A stretch of DNA of 64,000 nt, taken from NCBI RefSeq assembly GCF_014649035.1, contig NZ_BMSG01000007.1:182726-246725 (forward strand), read 5' to 3'. The notes beneath the pieces were generated by a model. It did not search any database. It was not told the DNA's origin and worked only from the letters and a program-made list of their open reading frames with translations. How positions within the stretch are numbered: the first letter of the stretch is position 1; every line of letters starts with the position of its first letter. The stretch comes from Streptomyces sindenensis. Its GTDB lineage: Bacteria; Actinomycetota; Actinomycetes; Streptomycetales; Streptomycetaceae. This document shows positions 26,301 through 33,479 of the stretch, one piece after another. Made by a program: the position numbers and the translations under genes.

Positions 26301-26813
26301 CGCGCAGTGCTCCGCCGCACGGTCCATGGCGAGCCGCAGCTGTTCGTCCCGGGTGGCCGGCGTGCTCAGCGGCTCCTCCTCCCGCAGCAGGGCGTACAGC
26401 TGCCGCTGGACGACCTCGCAGAAGGCGGCGGCGTCGTTCTGGCCCGCCATGCGGGAGGTGATGAAGAACGCCACGACGTCGATTCCGGGCGGCGGATTCA
26501 GGACGAACTCCGCCAGCAGAGCGGACTTTCCGGCCCAGGCGGGGGCCAGCCAGCGCCAGTAGTTCTTTCCTGCCACGGCCCGCGAAGGTTCCTCCGTGCT
26601 GAAGGACGCCAGTTCCGAAAGCTCGGCGCCACGGCCCCGGAAGTCGGCCGCCGCCATCCTCTCGACCTGGAGCAGATAGCCCGATACTGCGGGCCGTCGC
26701 GAGGAGGAGGAAAGGGTCACCGGACCGGTGATGACCCCGGTGTTGGAGAGGGCCGCGCCCCCTTGCGCCGACGCGTCGCCCGTTTCCTTCGCCCCGATCC
26801 TGCCGCCGGTCAC
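23364..26813 (-). CDS. STAND-type NTPase with long helical repeat region
   Basis: 1149 residues from GTG 26813, 7 nt after the upstream stop. Residues 10-27 carry a TGDASAQGG..LSNTGV motif also found twice in the neighbouring membrane protein. An NTPase core follows at ~70-330: a P-loop variant APAWAGKSALL (GKS preserved, classical first Gly replaced), FFITSRMAGQND, a Walker B VLVVDGLDED, and a sensor-like MRIIVAGRPHPP. A winged-helix-like linker (LSASDIAELTG...) leads to ~700 residues of ~35-residue alpha-helical repeats rich in Ala, Leu, Gly and Asp (ATGHRERADALA, AGLYGEAFRTVA), TPR/HEAT-like. This layout is that of actinobacterial NLR-like signalling ATPases, where repeats sense and the NTPase oligomerises. 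Function is inferred from architecture only. Confidence 0.82.
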   Translation of the reverse strand: MTGGRIGAKETGDASAQGGAALSNTGVITGPVTLSSSSRRPAVSGYLLQVERMAAADFRGRGAELSELASFSTEEPSRAVAGKNYWRWLAPAWAGKSALLAEFVLNPPPGIDVVAFFITSRMAGQNDAAAFCEVVQRQLYALLREEEPLSTPATRDEQLRLAMDRAAEHCAAEGRRLVLVVDGLDEDHGVTAGPDCHSIAALLPRTPPHGMRIIVAGRPHPPVPDDVPGDHPLRTTEINHWLAPSPHAQVVRWDAEQNLLRLLEGGGLGRELVGLTVAAGGGLSASDIAELTGSRTRLVERELSAVTGRSFRRRSVHWASDGPAVYLLAHEEIQRSAADLITDAELADCRTRLHTWARTYRSAGWPATTPEYLLRGYARLLRELGSTGQLVELVCDTARHERLWQVTGADLEALGELSASLDQLLGQGRQSGDLDVSAALRLAAARDGLHERTAVLPADLIGLWARLGHTGRAISLAQSQRDSYNRVSALTTVATCLAATGHRERADALAADADNPEDEALLLEAVAKGLAEAGLYGEAFRTVARMEGTDRPAKALVATVRRAADDHAAHGRVGAETITPHLTEAVQAVATVRGVEQGELYADLACAFSLFGDEGRAQETVDLAVRNRSDDEGTFRQAQNLGHIAVRLAPAPGLARRAASIARDAAGLAETIDDPRSVEWLFPQVAAGLAATGQYERAEQVAGILSDPADRDEGLCAAARAAAHAGDPSWALEVADRLTDPIDVARILVAVGRRTAPPAAPAEISRLARRLLTLTDAVSDQAWQAGFRTDASDFLLRAGEREQAEAVAATATALARNGTTPRGDVTAQIAVARALAAAGAGWEAHRLVDRAAESAEAESGYLRLLRLVDVARGLHAIGQDDHKVAVLSALLEETRQQAHHLEHADSLQRVAEAFGETGRPDLAREVARELLDRAETLDSAYQQGWHRYCAAGACLAAGDFDKALALVSSLPDDVLDDFRSGVVEKLVRAGEHAEAGRLAEELTGTVEGDRSLMHIAAGMAAGGDFPGAVALLDEIPGPGLRDRAMEKIVSASVRAGATHEAHALADAITDPGDRSKALAAVARAHGPTPRGRVLLVEALALGPWDQVVEAIAGVAPEHLLLLADLSRNEHQVPSGGSCDLLTDGPLAWS

Positions 26814-26820
26814 AGCTCCG

Positions 26821-27174
26821 CTACCCCTGCCGGAATCCGGTGTTCGCGCTGCCTCCGTCGGCCTCCGCTTCGCCGGTGTCGCTGACGGAAACCGAGCCGG
26901 GTGCGGTGGGGGAGGACGGGGCGACGAACCCGGTGTTGGCCTCGCCGCCGCCACGGGCCACCGCCCTTCCCGTGCCCGAGACCTGCACGTCGGGGCCCCG
27001 GGCCGGGCCGAGTGCCCCGTACACGCCGACTCCCAGGGCGGCCACGCCCACCACGGCGGAGACCACTCCGGCCACCTGGTCGGCCCGGTCCCAGCTGAGG
27101 AAGGACAGCGTTCCCGCGAGCACGGCGACCGCCAGGCCCGTCCACATCAGTACCGTTCTTCGGCCTCTGTTCAC
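26821..27174 (-). CDS. Small two-helix membrane protein with tandem TGxAxAxGG..NTG motifs
   Basis: 117 residues from GTG 27174 (GGGGGG ribosome site 8 nt upstream; ATG 27192 also possible). Two membrane helices at ~8-27 and ~33-55 are separated by a short WDRAD turn, so both ends probably face the same side. The C-terminal tail holds two copies of one motif: SGTGRAVARGGGEANTGF (66-83) and SDTGEAEADGGSANTGF (98-114), linked by a Pro/Ser stretch. A third copy opens the NTPase encoded 7 nt downstream. Cotranscription and the shared motif suggest the two proteins bind each other or co-assemble. I do not recognise a named family. Confidence 0.72.
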   Translation of the reverse strand: MNRGRRTVLMWTGLAVAVLAGTLSFLSWDRADQVAGVVSAVVGVAALGVGVYGALGPARGPDVQVSGTGRAVARGGGEANTGFVAPSSPTAPGSVSVSDTGEAEADGGSANTGFRQG

Positions 27175-27514
27175 GCCGGTGTCCCCCCTCATTCGGAAGG
27201 CAACTCTACTGCTGGGAAAGGGTGATCGGGGTGGACTCCCGGGCGGCTTCCGGGGCGGGCGTACGGCCCGGCGCAAAGGTCCGCACCAGCGCTTTCCGCC
27301 GTTCTCTCTACAGTTCTCGGCCAGTTCTGTAGAAAAGAGCTCCACCGCCCCTTCTTGTCGCGGCAGTTCCGGCTGCGCCAGAGTTCGAGTCGCGGCGACA
27401 GGAACATGTCATCGCCGCCAGGCAGTGTCCATGGAACACATCGCGCTTCCCCAGGCGCGGTGTGGCCACCCCCCCCATTGTCTGGACGCTCGCCTGCGTA
27501 GCGGAAGGAATCGC
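27175..27514. other. Divergent control region between membrane-protein/NTPase unit and secreted protease
   Basis: 340 bp without a supported gene. It is relatively AT-rich near 27300-27360 (GTTCTCTCTACAGTTCTCGG, AGTTCTGTAGAAAAGAG), with CAGTTCTSTA-like words repeated around 27310-27330. Promoters for both directions presumably lie here; I could not assign hexamers with confidence. Confidence 0.5.
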
Positions 27515-28735
27515 GTGAAGCACGGAAAGAAGAACGCGCGCAGATACATCGTGGCCGCCTCGATCGGCGCCCTTCTGTCGGCCGGAGTCGCCACAGGGGC
27601 CTACGCCGGTACGGCGGAGGAGGCCTCGGCGCCCGCGGCGGCGCCGGCCTACCAGCCGGAGATGGTCAAGGCGCTCGCCGTGACCCTGGGCGTCAGCGAG
27701 AAGGCCGCGATCGAGCGGCTGGACCGCGAGGCCGAGCAGCAGGACCGGTTCGCACAGCTGCGGAAGGACCGGGTCGACACGCTCGGGGCCTTCTTCGCCA
27801 AGGACGGTTCGCTCGTCGTCAACGCCGCCGACGCCGAGGCGGCGAAGGACGTCCGGGCCGCGGGTCTCAAGGCCCGGGTCCCCGAGCGGGGCGAGGGCGA
27901 ACTCGACCGCATCAAGGCCCAGCTCGACGCCAAGGCCCTCAAGAGCGCCCCGGCCGGGGTCTCCGCCTGGTCCGTCGACCTCGCGTCGGACACCGTGACC
28001 GTCGAGGTCAACGGCGACACCGACGCCGCCACCCGCAGCTTCCTCAAGGCCGCGAAGAGCAACGGCGACGCCGTGCGCGTCGTGAAGGGCCAGGAGAAGC
28101 TGGAGACCCAGGCCGTCGTGCCGCCCGGCAGCCGGATGACCTTCAACGGCTACCTCTGCTCGGTCGGTTACGGCGCCAAGGACCGCAACGGCAATCAGGT
28201 GCTCGTGACCGCCGGGCACTGCATCGAGGATCTGCCCGAACTGGCCTACAACGGCACCCGGTTCGCCAAGGGCACCCACACCCGGTTCGCGCTCGGCACC
28301 CGCAGCGTCGACATGGGCATCGCGGCCGTCGACGCCGGCAGCTCCATCGGCCTCGACATCACCACGTACGGCCGGGCCGGCACCGTCCCGGTCCGGGGCA
28401 GCAAGCGGGCCCCCTCCGGTGCGGCGCTCTGCAAGTCCGGCCAGACCACCCAGTGGACCTGCGGCAGGGTCGGTTCGTACAACGTCAGCGTCACCTACAC
28501 CGACCGGAACGGCGGCCCCGACACCGTCGTGACCGGCCTGGCCAGCTCCAGCGTCTGCACCCAGGGAGGGGACAGCGGCGGCGCGTACGTCTCCGGTGAC
28601 CAGGCCCAGGGCATGACGTCCGGCGGCCCGAGCAACCAGCGCTGCAACGGCCAGGTCAACGCGCGCGGCTCCTCGTACTTCCAGCCGCTCGACGACGCCC
28701 TCGCGTACTACGGGCTGACCCTCAACACCAAGTAG
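27515..28735 (+). CDS. Secreted S1 serine protease (streptogrisin / alpha-lytic type)
   Basis: 406 residues from GTG 27515 with a GGAAGGAA ribosome site. A signal peptide (KHGKKNARRYIVAASIGALLSAGVATGAYA) is followed by a ~170-residue pro-region that acts as a folding chaperone in this family, then the mature chymotrypsin-fold domain. The catalytic triad reads His235 (VTAGHC), Asp266 (SVDMGIA) and Ser354 (GGDSGG). Cys pairs around the His and Ser motifs are conserved. It is an extracellular protease for nutrient release. It ends at a strong bidirectional terminator shared with the convergent HTH gene. Confidence 0.93.
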   Translation: MKHGKKNARRYIVAASIGALLSAGVATGAYAGTAEEASAPAAAPAYQPEMVKALAVTLGVSEKAAIERLDREAEQQDRFAQLRKDRVDTLGAFFAKDGSLVVNAADAEAAKDVRAAGLKARVPERGEGELDRIKAQLDAKALKSAPAGVSAWSVDLASDTVTVEVNGDTDAATRSFLKAAKSNGDAVRVVKGQEKLETQAVVPPGSRMTFNGYLCSVGYGAKDRNGNQVLVTAGHCIEDLPELAYNGTRFAKGTHTRFALGTRSVDMGIAAVDAGSSIGLDITTYGRAGTVPVRGSKRAPSGAALCKSGQTTQWTCGRVGSYNVSVTYTDRNGGPDTVVTGLASSSVCTQGGDSGGAYVSGDQAQGMTSGGPSNQRCNGQVNARGSSYFQPLDDALAYYGLTLNTK

Positions 28736-28780
28736 TCCCACCGCAGGAACAGACCGGCAGAAAAGGCCACCCCCCAGACG

Positions 28781-28815
28781 CGGGAGACCGTCCACTCATC
28801 CTGGGCGGTCTCCCG
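28781..28815. terminator. Bidirectional terminator between convergent genes
   Basis: 10-bp perfect arms CGGGAGACCG (28781-28790) and CGGTCTCCCG (28806-28815). The right arm overlaps the last codons of the convergent HTH gene. Confidence 0.7.
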
Positions 28816-29809
28816 TTCCATTGGGCCCCGTCGCGTACTCCCAGGCCACCCCGTGGACACCGGGCTTGCACCGGGAGGTGAGCACATGGACGTCGTGCGC
28901 CTCGCTCAGCGGGATACGGCGGCGGCCCCGGGGCGGGTCGCCGACCTTGTCCCGGACGTAGCGGTGGCAGTCGGCGGGCAGGGCGCCGGGGTGGAAGAAG
29001 ACCTGCTGGAGGTATTCGTGGAGGTTCGTCCGCGACCAGCGTTCGTAGTGCGTGGCCGGGGTCTCGGACGGGCTCACCTCGACCGCGTAACTCACCACCG
29101 TGGTGTCCAGCTTGGCCAGTTGCCGACCGAAGTGGATCTCCAGCACCAGGGACTTGAGCCCCTTCAGGTACGTGGCCTCCGCCAGGCGGCCGCAGGTGAC
29201 CTTGATGTCGACCGGCTCGGCGGCCTCGTCGTCGAAGCTGAGGACGAAGATCGCCCGGTCCGCCCCCGCCCGCTTGGCCCGCAGCACGTTCGTGGTGGAG
29301 ATCCCGCTCAGCGTGCCGCTTTCGCCGACCCTGACGATGTCGTGGACCATCAGCGAGCTGGTCTCCCGGTTGAAGTGGCGGAAGCGCGCGCCGAGCGCCT
29401 TCTCCACCACCGAGTCCTCGCCGAGGATCTGGAGCGCCGCCCCCTCCGCGTCGGGCGGGGTGGTCCGGCCGCGCGGGCGGCGCGGGCCGAGCAGCGAGCG
29501 CAGCGACCCGGCGGGCAGCTCCAGGATCTCCTCCAGCACGTCCACCGCCTGGAGGGAGCGGGCCCGCTCGGGCTGGCTGCGGCCGCGCTGCCAGCTGCTC
29601 AGGGTGGCCTGGCTGATGGTGATGCCGCGCACCCTGAGCCGTTCGCTCACCCGCTCCAGGGAGAGCCCGCGGCGGTTCAGCGCCTCCCGCAGGACCCCGG
29701 GGAAGGTGTCGGCTCCGGTCGCCGCCGCGTGCAGGGCCGAGGTGGTGATGGCCTCGCCCGTCCGCGCGGCGGTGGCGTGCGCCTCGTCGGTGTCCGTGTC
29801 GCTCGACAT
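28796..29809 (-). CDS. Helix-turn-helix (XRE-like) regulator with uncharacterised C-terminal domain
   Basis: 337 residues from ATG 29809. The HTH lies at ~37-95 (FPGVLREALNRRGLSLERVSERLRVRGITISQATLSSWQRGRSQPE), unusually with an internal VRGI extension. A linker is followed by a ~200-residue domain of unknown type beginning VVEKALGARFRHFNRETSSL and containing alternating beta-like strands (RAIFVLSFDDEA, LVLEIHFGRQL, TTVVSYAVEVS). No enzyme motif is evident. It is divergent from the sigma-CAP fusion gene across 150 bp, which contains GGGGGCGGATAACAAAACCCCC, a possible operator. It may regulate itself and that gene. Confidence 0.8.
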   Translation of the reverse strand: MSSDTDTDEAHATAARTGEAITTSALHAAATGADTFPGVLREALNRRGLSLERVSERLRVRGITISQATLSSWQRGRSQPERARSLQAVDVLEEILELPAGSLRSLLGPRRPRGRTTPPDAEGAALQILGEDSVVEKALGARFRHFNRETSSLMVHDIVRVGESGTLSGISTTNVLRAKRAGADRAIFVLSFDDEAAEPVDIKVTCGRLAEATYLKGLKSLVLEIHFGRQLAKLDTTVVSYAVEVSPSETPATHYERWSRTNLHEYLQQVFFHPGALPADCHRYVRDKVGDPPRGRRRIPLSEAHDVHVLTSRCKPGVHGVAWEYATGPNGTGDRPG

Positions 29810-29959
29810 GTCTCTCCCCGCTCCCGGCACTCTCCCGGCGGGACTGCCTGCCGGCCCCCGCATACTGGTTGACCACTGGACGGGGGGCGGATAACAAAAC
29901 CCCCAGGGGTGACCTGGCCCACATTCCGGTGGCGAACCCGAACGAAGGGCGTGAACGGC

Positions 29960-31483
29960 GTGGACAGCACCGCTCTGGTCATCGCGGCGAGGAACGGCGA
30001 CCGGGCCGCCGGGGAGCGGCTGGCCGCACAGTATCTCCCGCTGGTCTACAACGTCGTCGGGCGCGCCCTCAACGGCCATCCGGACGTGGACGACGTGGTC
30101 CAGGAGACCATGCTCCGGGCGCTCTCCGGCCTGCCCGCCCTGCGCGATCCGGCCCGCTTCCGCTCCTGGCTCGTCGCCATCGCCATGAACCAGGTCCGCA
30201 GCCGCTGGTCCAACCTCGGCCACCGCCCCGCCCCGCTGGAGGAGACCAGCGACCCGGCCGACCCCGCAGCCGACTTCGTCGACCTGACGATCCTGCGCCT
30301 GGAACTCTCCGGGCAGCGGCGCGAGACGGCCGAGGCGACCCGTTGGCTGGACGACGCCGAGCGCGATGTGCTGTCCCTGTGGTGGCTGGAGACGACCGGC
30401 GACCTCACCCGGTCCGAGCTGGCCGAGGCGCTCGGTCTCTCCCCGCAGCACGCCGCCGTACGCGTCCAGCGGGTCAAGAACCAGCTCGACGTCGGCCGCA
30501 CCGTCGTCCGGGCCCTGGCCTCCGATCCCCGCTGCCCGGCCCTGGAGGACCTGCTGGGCGACTGGGACGGTACGCCGACGCCGCTGTGGCGCAAGCGGAT
30601 CGCCCGCCATGTACGGGGCTGCGCCTCCTGTTCCGACGGCAGTGCGGGGCTGGTCCCGCCGGAGGGCCTGCTCTCCGGGCTCGCCCTCGTGGTGCCGCTC
30701 TACGACAGCGGGCAGCAGGTGGCGGTGGCCGTCGCCTCGTCGGCCGCCCCCGCCACCGCATCGGCCACCGCCGCCGCTCCGTCCGCCTCCGGCGCCGCAC
30801 ACGCCGCCCCGGCCGCCTTCTCGGCCGGGAAGGCGGCCGGGCTCATGGCCGGGGCTGCCGCCGTGACCGCCCTCGCCGTACTGATCTGGCCCTCCGCCCC
30901 CGCCGGGCCCGAGTCCCGGGGCGGCGGGGCCACCTCCAGCCCCGCGCCCGCGCCCCCGCCCGCGGCCGCCTCCGCCTCCGCCGAGCCGGGCCCCAGCCCC
31001 TCCGCGGTCTCGCCCACGCCGACCCCGGGCAGGACCGCCACCACCCGGCCGCCCACCGTCCCCCCGTCGCCCTCCGCCTCGCCGGCGCCCGCGCCGCGCC
31101 CCGGCCCGGACGCCCGCGTGGTCACCCGGGTCAACACCCTGCGCGCCGCGAACGGCTGCCCGGAGCTGGAGACCGACCCCCGGCTGACCGAGGTCGCCCA
31201 GCGGCACTCCGAGGACATGGCCGCGCGGAACTACTTCGACCACACCGACTCCTCGGGCCGGGGAGCGGGCGACCGGGTCGGTGCCGCCGGCTACGACTGG
31301 TCGGCCGTCGGGGAGACCATCGCGACCGGCATGAGCGATCCGGCGGCGGTCGTCGAGGAGTGGCGCAACAGCCCCGGCCGCGACGACGACATCTTCAACT
31401 GCGCCTTCGTCCACGTGGGCGTGGGCATCGCCGACTCCCCGCGCGGCCCCTACTGGACGCAGGTGCTCGCCACCCCGAGGTGA
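29960..31483 (+). CDS. ECF sigma factor fused to membrane anchor and extracellular CAP/SCP domain
   Basis: 507 residues from GTG 29960 (a GTG at 29951 is too close to the GAAGGG site). Sigma region 2 spans ~10-80 (HPDVDDVVQETMLRALSGL, FRSWLVAIAMNQVRSRW), region 4 ~125-185 (LSRSELAEALGLSPQHAAVRVQ-like: LTRSELAEALGLSPQHAAV), a zinc-binding-like HVRGCASC ~210-220, an Ala-rich linker, one membrane helix ~293-312 (GLMAGAAAVTALAVLIW), a ~70-residue Pro/Ser/Thr stalk, and a CAP/SCP domain ~385-507 (VNTLRAANGCPELETDPRL, HSEDMAARNYFDHTDSSG). It reads as a sigma factor tethered to its own sensor, so activation probably needs release or conformational signalling across the membrane. Confidence 0.88.
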   Translation: MDSTALVIAARNGDRAAGERLAAQYLPLVYNVVGRALNGHPDVDDVVQETMLRALSGLPALRDPARFRSWLVAIAMNQVRSRWSNLGHRPAPLEETSDPADPAADFVDLTILRLELSGQRRETAEATRWLDDAERDVLSLWWLETTGDLTRSELAEALGLSPQHAAVRVQRVKNQLDVGRTVVRALASDPRCPALEDLLGDWDGTPTPLWRKRIARHVRGCASCSDGSAGLVPPEGLLSGLALVVPLYDSGQQVAVAVASSAAPATASATAAAPSASGAAHAAPAAFSAGKAAGLMAGAAAVTALAVLIWPSAPAGPESRGGGATSSPAPAPPPAAASASAEPGPSPSAVSPTPTPGRTATTRPPTVPPSPSASPAPAPRPGPDARVVTRVNTLRAANGCPELETDPRLTEVAQRHSEDMAARNYFDHTDSSGRGAGDRVGAAGYDWSAVGETIATGMSDPAAVVEEWRNSPGRDDDIFNCAFVHVGVGIADSPRGPYWTQVLATPR

Positions 31484-31527
31484 GCGGCCGGGCCGATGGT
31501 CAGTGGCGGGTGCCAGACTCGGCCGGC

Positions 31528-31998
31528 ATGGAGAGCGTGGAGAGCAGCGTGCAGCTCAGGAATGTCGTGCCCGAGGACCTGGAGGTGTTCCTCGCGTACG
31601 AGCACGATCCCGAGGCGGTCCGGCGGTCGCGTTTCACTCCCCGGGAGAGGGACGCGTTCATGGCGCACTGGAAGACGCGGGTGCTGGGGGACCCCGCCAA
31701 CTTCGTGCAGACGGTCGTCGTGGACGGGGAGACCGCGGGGAACATCGTGGCCTGGTGGGAGGAGGACCGGCGCTTCCTCGGCTACTGGCTCGGCCGTCCG
31801 TACTGGGGCCGGGGCATCGGCACCGAGGCGTTGACCGCGTTCCTGGAGCGGGAGACGGCCCGCCCGCTGTACGCGGACCCCGTCTCGGGCAACACCGGCT
31901 CCGTACGCCTGCTGGAGAAGTGCGGGTTCACGGTGACCGGCACGGTGCGGCACGGGGAGGACGAGCACGTGGTCCTGGTGCTCGGCGGGGGTGTGTGA
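31528..31998 (+). CDS. GNAT family N-acetyltransferase
   Basis: 156 residues from ATG 31528. N-acetyltransferase fold with VQLRNVVPEDLEVFLAYEHDP at the start, acetyl-CoA loop WLGRPYWGRGIGTEALTAFLE near residue 90, and NTGSVRLLEKCGFTVTGTVR at the end. It is 44 bp downstream of the sigma-CAP gene in the same direction, so cotranscription is possible, but no functional link is evident. The substrate is unknown. Confidence 0.85.
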   Translation: MESVESSVQLRNVVPEDLEVFLAYEHDPEAVRRSRFTPRERDAFMAHWKTRVLGDPANFVQTVVVDGETAGNIVAWWEEDRRFLGYWLGRPYWGRGIGTEALTAFLERETARPLYADPVSGNTGSVRLLEKCGFTVTGTVRHGEDEHVVLVLGGGV

Positions 31999-32060
31999 CC
32001 GGCCGCCGGGCCCCGTGACGCGGCGGGGGCGCGTGCCCGGCCGCGCGGTCCCCGTGGCCG

Positions 32061-32549
32061 CTACGGCTGCCGCAGCGGCTTGGCCATGCAGATGCTGCTG
32101 TCGTACGTCCGGTAGTGGCCGAACTTCACGTCGCAGACGGTGTAACCGCACGAGGTGTACAGCGCGACGGCCTCGGGCTGCTGGTCGCCGGTCTCCAGGA
32201 CCATCCTGGTCCGGCCCGCGGCCCGGGCGTCCTCCTCCAGGGCGGCGAGCATCCGCCGGGCCAGGCCCCGGCCCCGGCCCTCGGGGATCACGAACATCCG
32301 CTTGATCTCGGCGTCGCCGTCCTCGTAGCCGTCGGCGTTGCGGTTCTGGGTCCGCCAGCCGCCGGTCGCCACCGGGCGGACCTGCTCGTCGTAGGCGAGC
32401 AGATACAGACCGTGCGGCGGCACGAACATCGACGGGTCGAGCGGTGTGACATCGCCCTCGTCGCCGTAGCGCTCGGCGTATTCGAGTTGCACCTGGTCGT
32501 TGAGTTTGACGGCGTCGGGGTGGTCGAAGGGCCGAGATTGAATAAGCAT
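32061..32549 (-). CDS. GNAT family N-acetyltransferase
   Basis: 162 residues from ATG 32549. The acetyl-CoA loop is VIPEGRGRGLARRMLAALEEDA, preceded by DAEIKRMF, and the terminal motif is QPEAVALYTSCGYTVCDVKFG. An initial VQLEYAERYGDEGDVTPLDP segment is common to an actinobacterial GNAT subgroup. It is divergent from exonuclease III with ~50 bp between starts. The substrate is unknown. Confidence 0.85.
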   Translation of the reverse strand: MLIQSRPFDHPDAVKLNDQVQLEYAERYGDEGDVTPLDPSMFVPPHGLYLLAYDEQVRPVATGGWRTQNRNADGYEDGDAEIKRMFVIPEGRGRGLARRMLAALEEDARAAGRTRMVLETGDQQPEAVALYTSCGYTVCDVKFGHYRTYDSSICMAKPLRQP

Positions 32550-32599
32550 GCTGAGTATCGTATATCTGTGCGCTGGGGTGGAGTAGGTACTGTTCGGGG

Positions 32600-33415
32600 A
32601 TGCTGACCGTTACCAGTGTGAATGTTAATGGGCTCCGGGCCGCCGCCAAGAAGGGCTTCGTCGAGTGGCTGGCGGCGACCGACGCCGATGTGGTCTGCCT
32701 CCAGGAAGTGCGGGCCGAGTCGGCTCAGCTGCCCGAAGGGGTGGGCTCTCCCGAGGGGTGGCACACCGTCCACGCGCCCGCCGCCGCCAAGGGCCGCGCG
32801 GGCGTCTCGCTCTATTCGCGGCACGCCCCTGAGCGGATCCAGATCGGCTTCGGCGGCCACGGGGCCCCCGGGGCGGAGGAGTTCGACACGAGCGGCCGGT
32901 ACGTGGAGATCGACCTCCCCGGGGTCACGGTCGCGAGCCTGTATCTGCCCTCCGGTGAGGTCGGCACCGAGCGCCAGGACGAGAAGGAGCGCTTCATGGC
33001 GGCCTTCCTGCCCTACCTCCAGGGTCTGAAGGCGCGGGCGGCGGCGGACGGACGCGAGGTCGTGGTCTGCGGCGACTGGAACATCGCGCACCAGGAGGCC
33101 GACCTGAAGAACTGGAAGGCCAACCGCAAGAGCTCCGGCTTCCTCCCCGAGGAGCGCGCCTGGCTGACCCGGGTCCTGGAGGAGGCCGCGTACGTCGACG
33201 TCGTGCGGTCGCTGCACCCGGATGTCGAGGGGCCGTACAGCTGGTGGTCCTACCGGGGCCGGGCCTTCGACAACGACGCCGGCTGGCGCATCGACTACCA
33301 GATGGCCACCCCGGGGCTGGCCGGGCGTGCGGTGAAGGCCTGGGTCGAGCGGGCGGCCACGCACGGCGAGCGCTGGAGCGACCACGCGCCCGTCACGGTC
33401 GTCTACGAGCGGTAG
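32600..33415 (+). CDS. xth: Exodeoxyribonuclease III
   Basis: 271 residues. AP endonuclease and 3'-5' exonuclease of base-excision repair, cytosolic. EEP-fold motifs in order: SVNVNGLRAA, DVVCLQEVRA (metal-binding Glu), SLYLPSG, VVCGDWNIAH (catalytic Asp/Asn), WWSYRGRAFDNDAGWRIDYQ, and the final SDHAPVTVVY His. Full length for the family. A GC hairpin (33424-33442) after the stop separates it from the convergent MerR gene. Confidence 0.94.
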   Translation: MLTVTSVNVNGLRAAAKKGFVEWLAATDADVVCLQEVRAESAQLPEGVGSPEGWHTVHAPAAAKGRAGVSLYSRHAPERIQIGFGGHGAPGAEEFDTSGRYVEIDLPGVTVASLYLPSGEVGTERQDEKERFMAAFLPYLQGLKARAAADGREVVVCGDWNIAHQEADLKNWKANRKSSGFLPEERAWLTRVLEEAAYVDVVRSLHPDVEGPYSWWSYRGRAFDNDAGWRIDYQMATPGLAGRAVKAWVERAATHGERWSDHAPVTVVYER

Positions 33416-33423
33416 TGCCGTCG

Positions 33424-33442
33424 GGGGCCGTCGCGCGGCCCC
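33424..33442. terminator. Hairpin between convergent xth and merR-type genes
   Basis: GGGGCC/GGCCCC arms with a 7-nt loop just after the xth stop; short but GC-rich. Confidence 0.45.
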
Positions 33443-33479
33443 TGCGGCGCGGGGCCGTACCGCGGCTCCCCGGGTGCGG

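Noticed and set aside
27515..28735. Streptogrisin-like protease as part of the neighbouring NTPase conflict system
   Set aside because: It has a signal peptide and pro-region of a secreted digestive protease and is divergent with its own ribosome site; trypsin-like partners in conflict systems are cytosolic.
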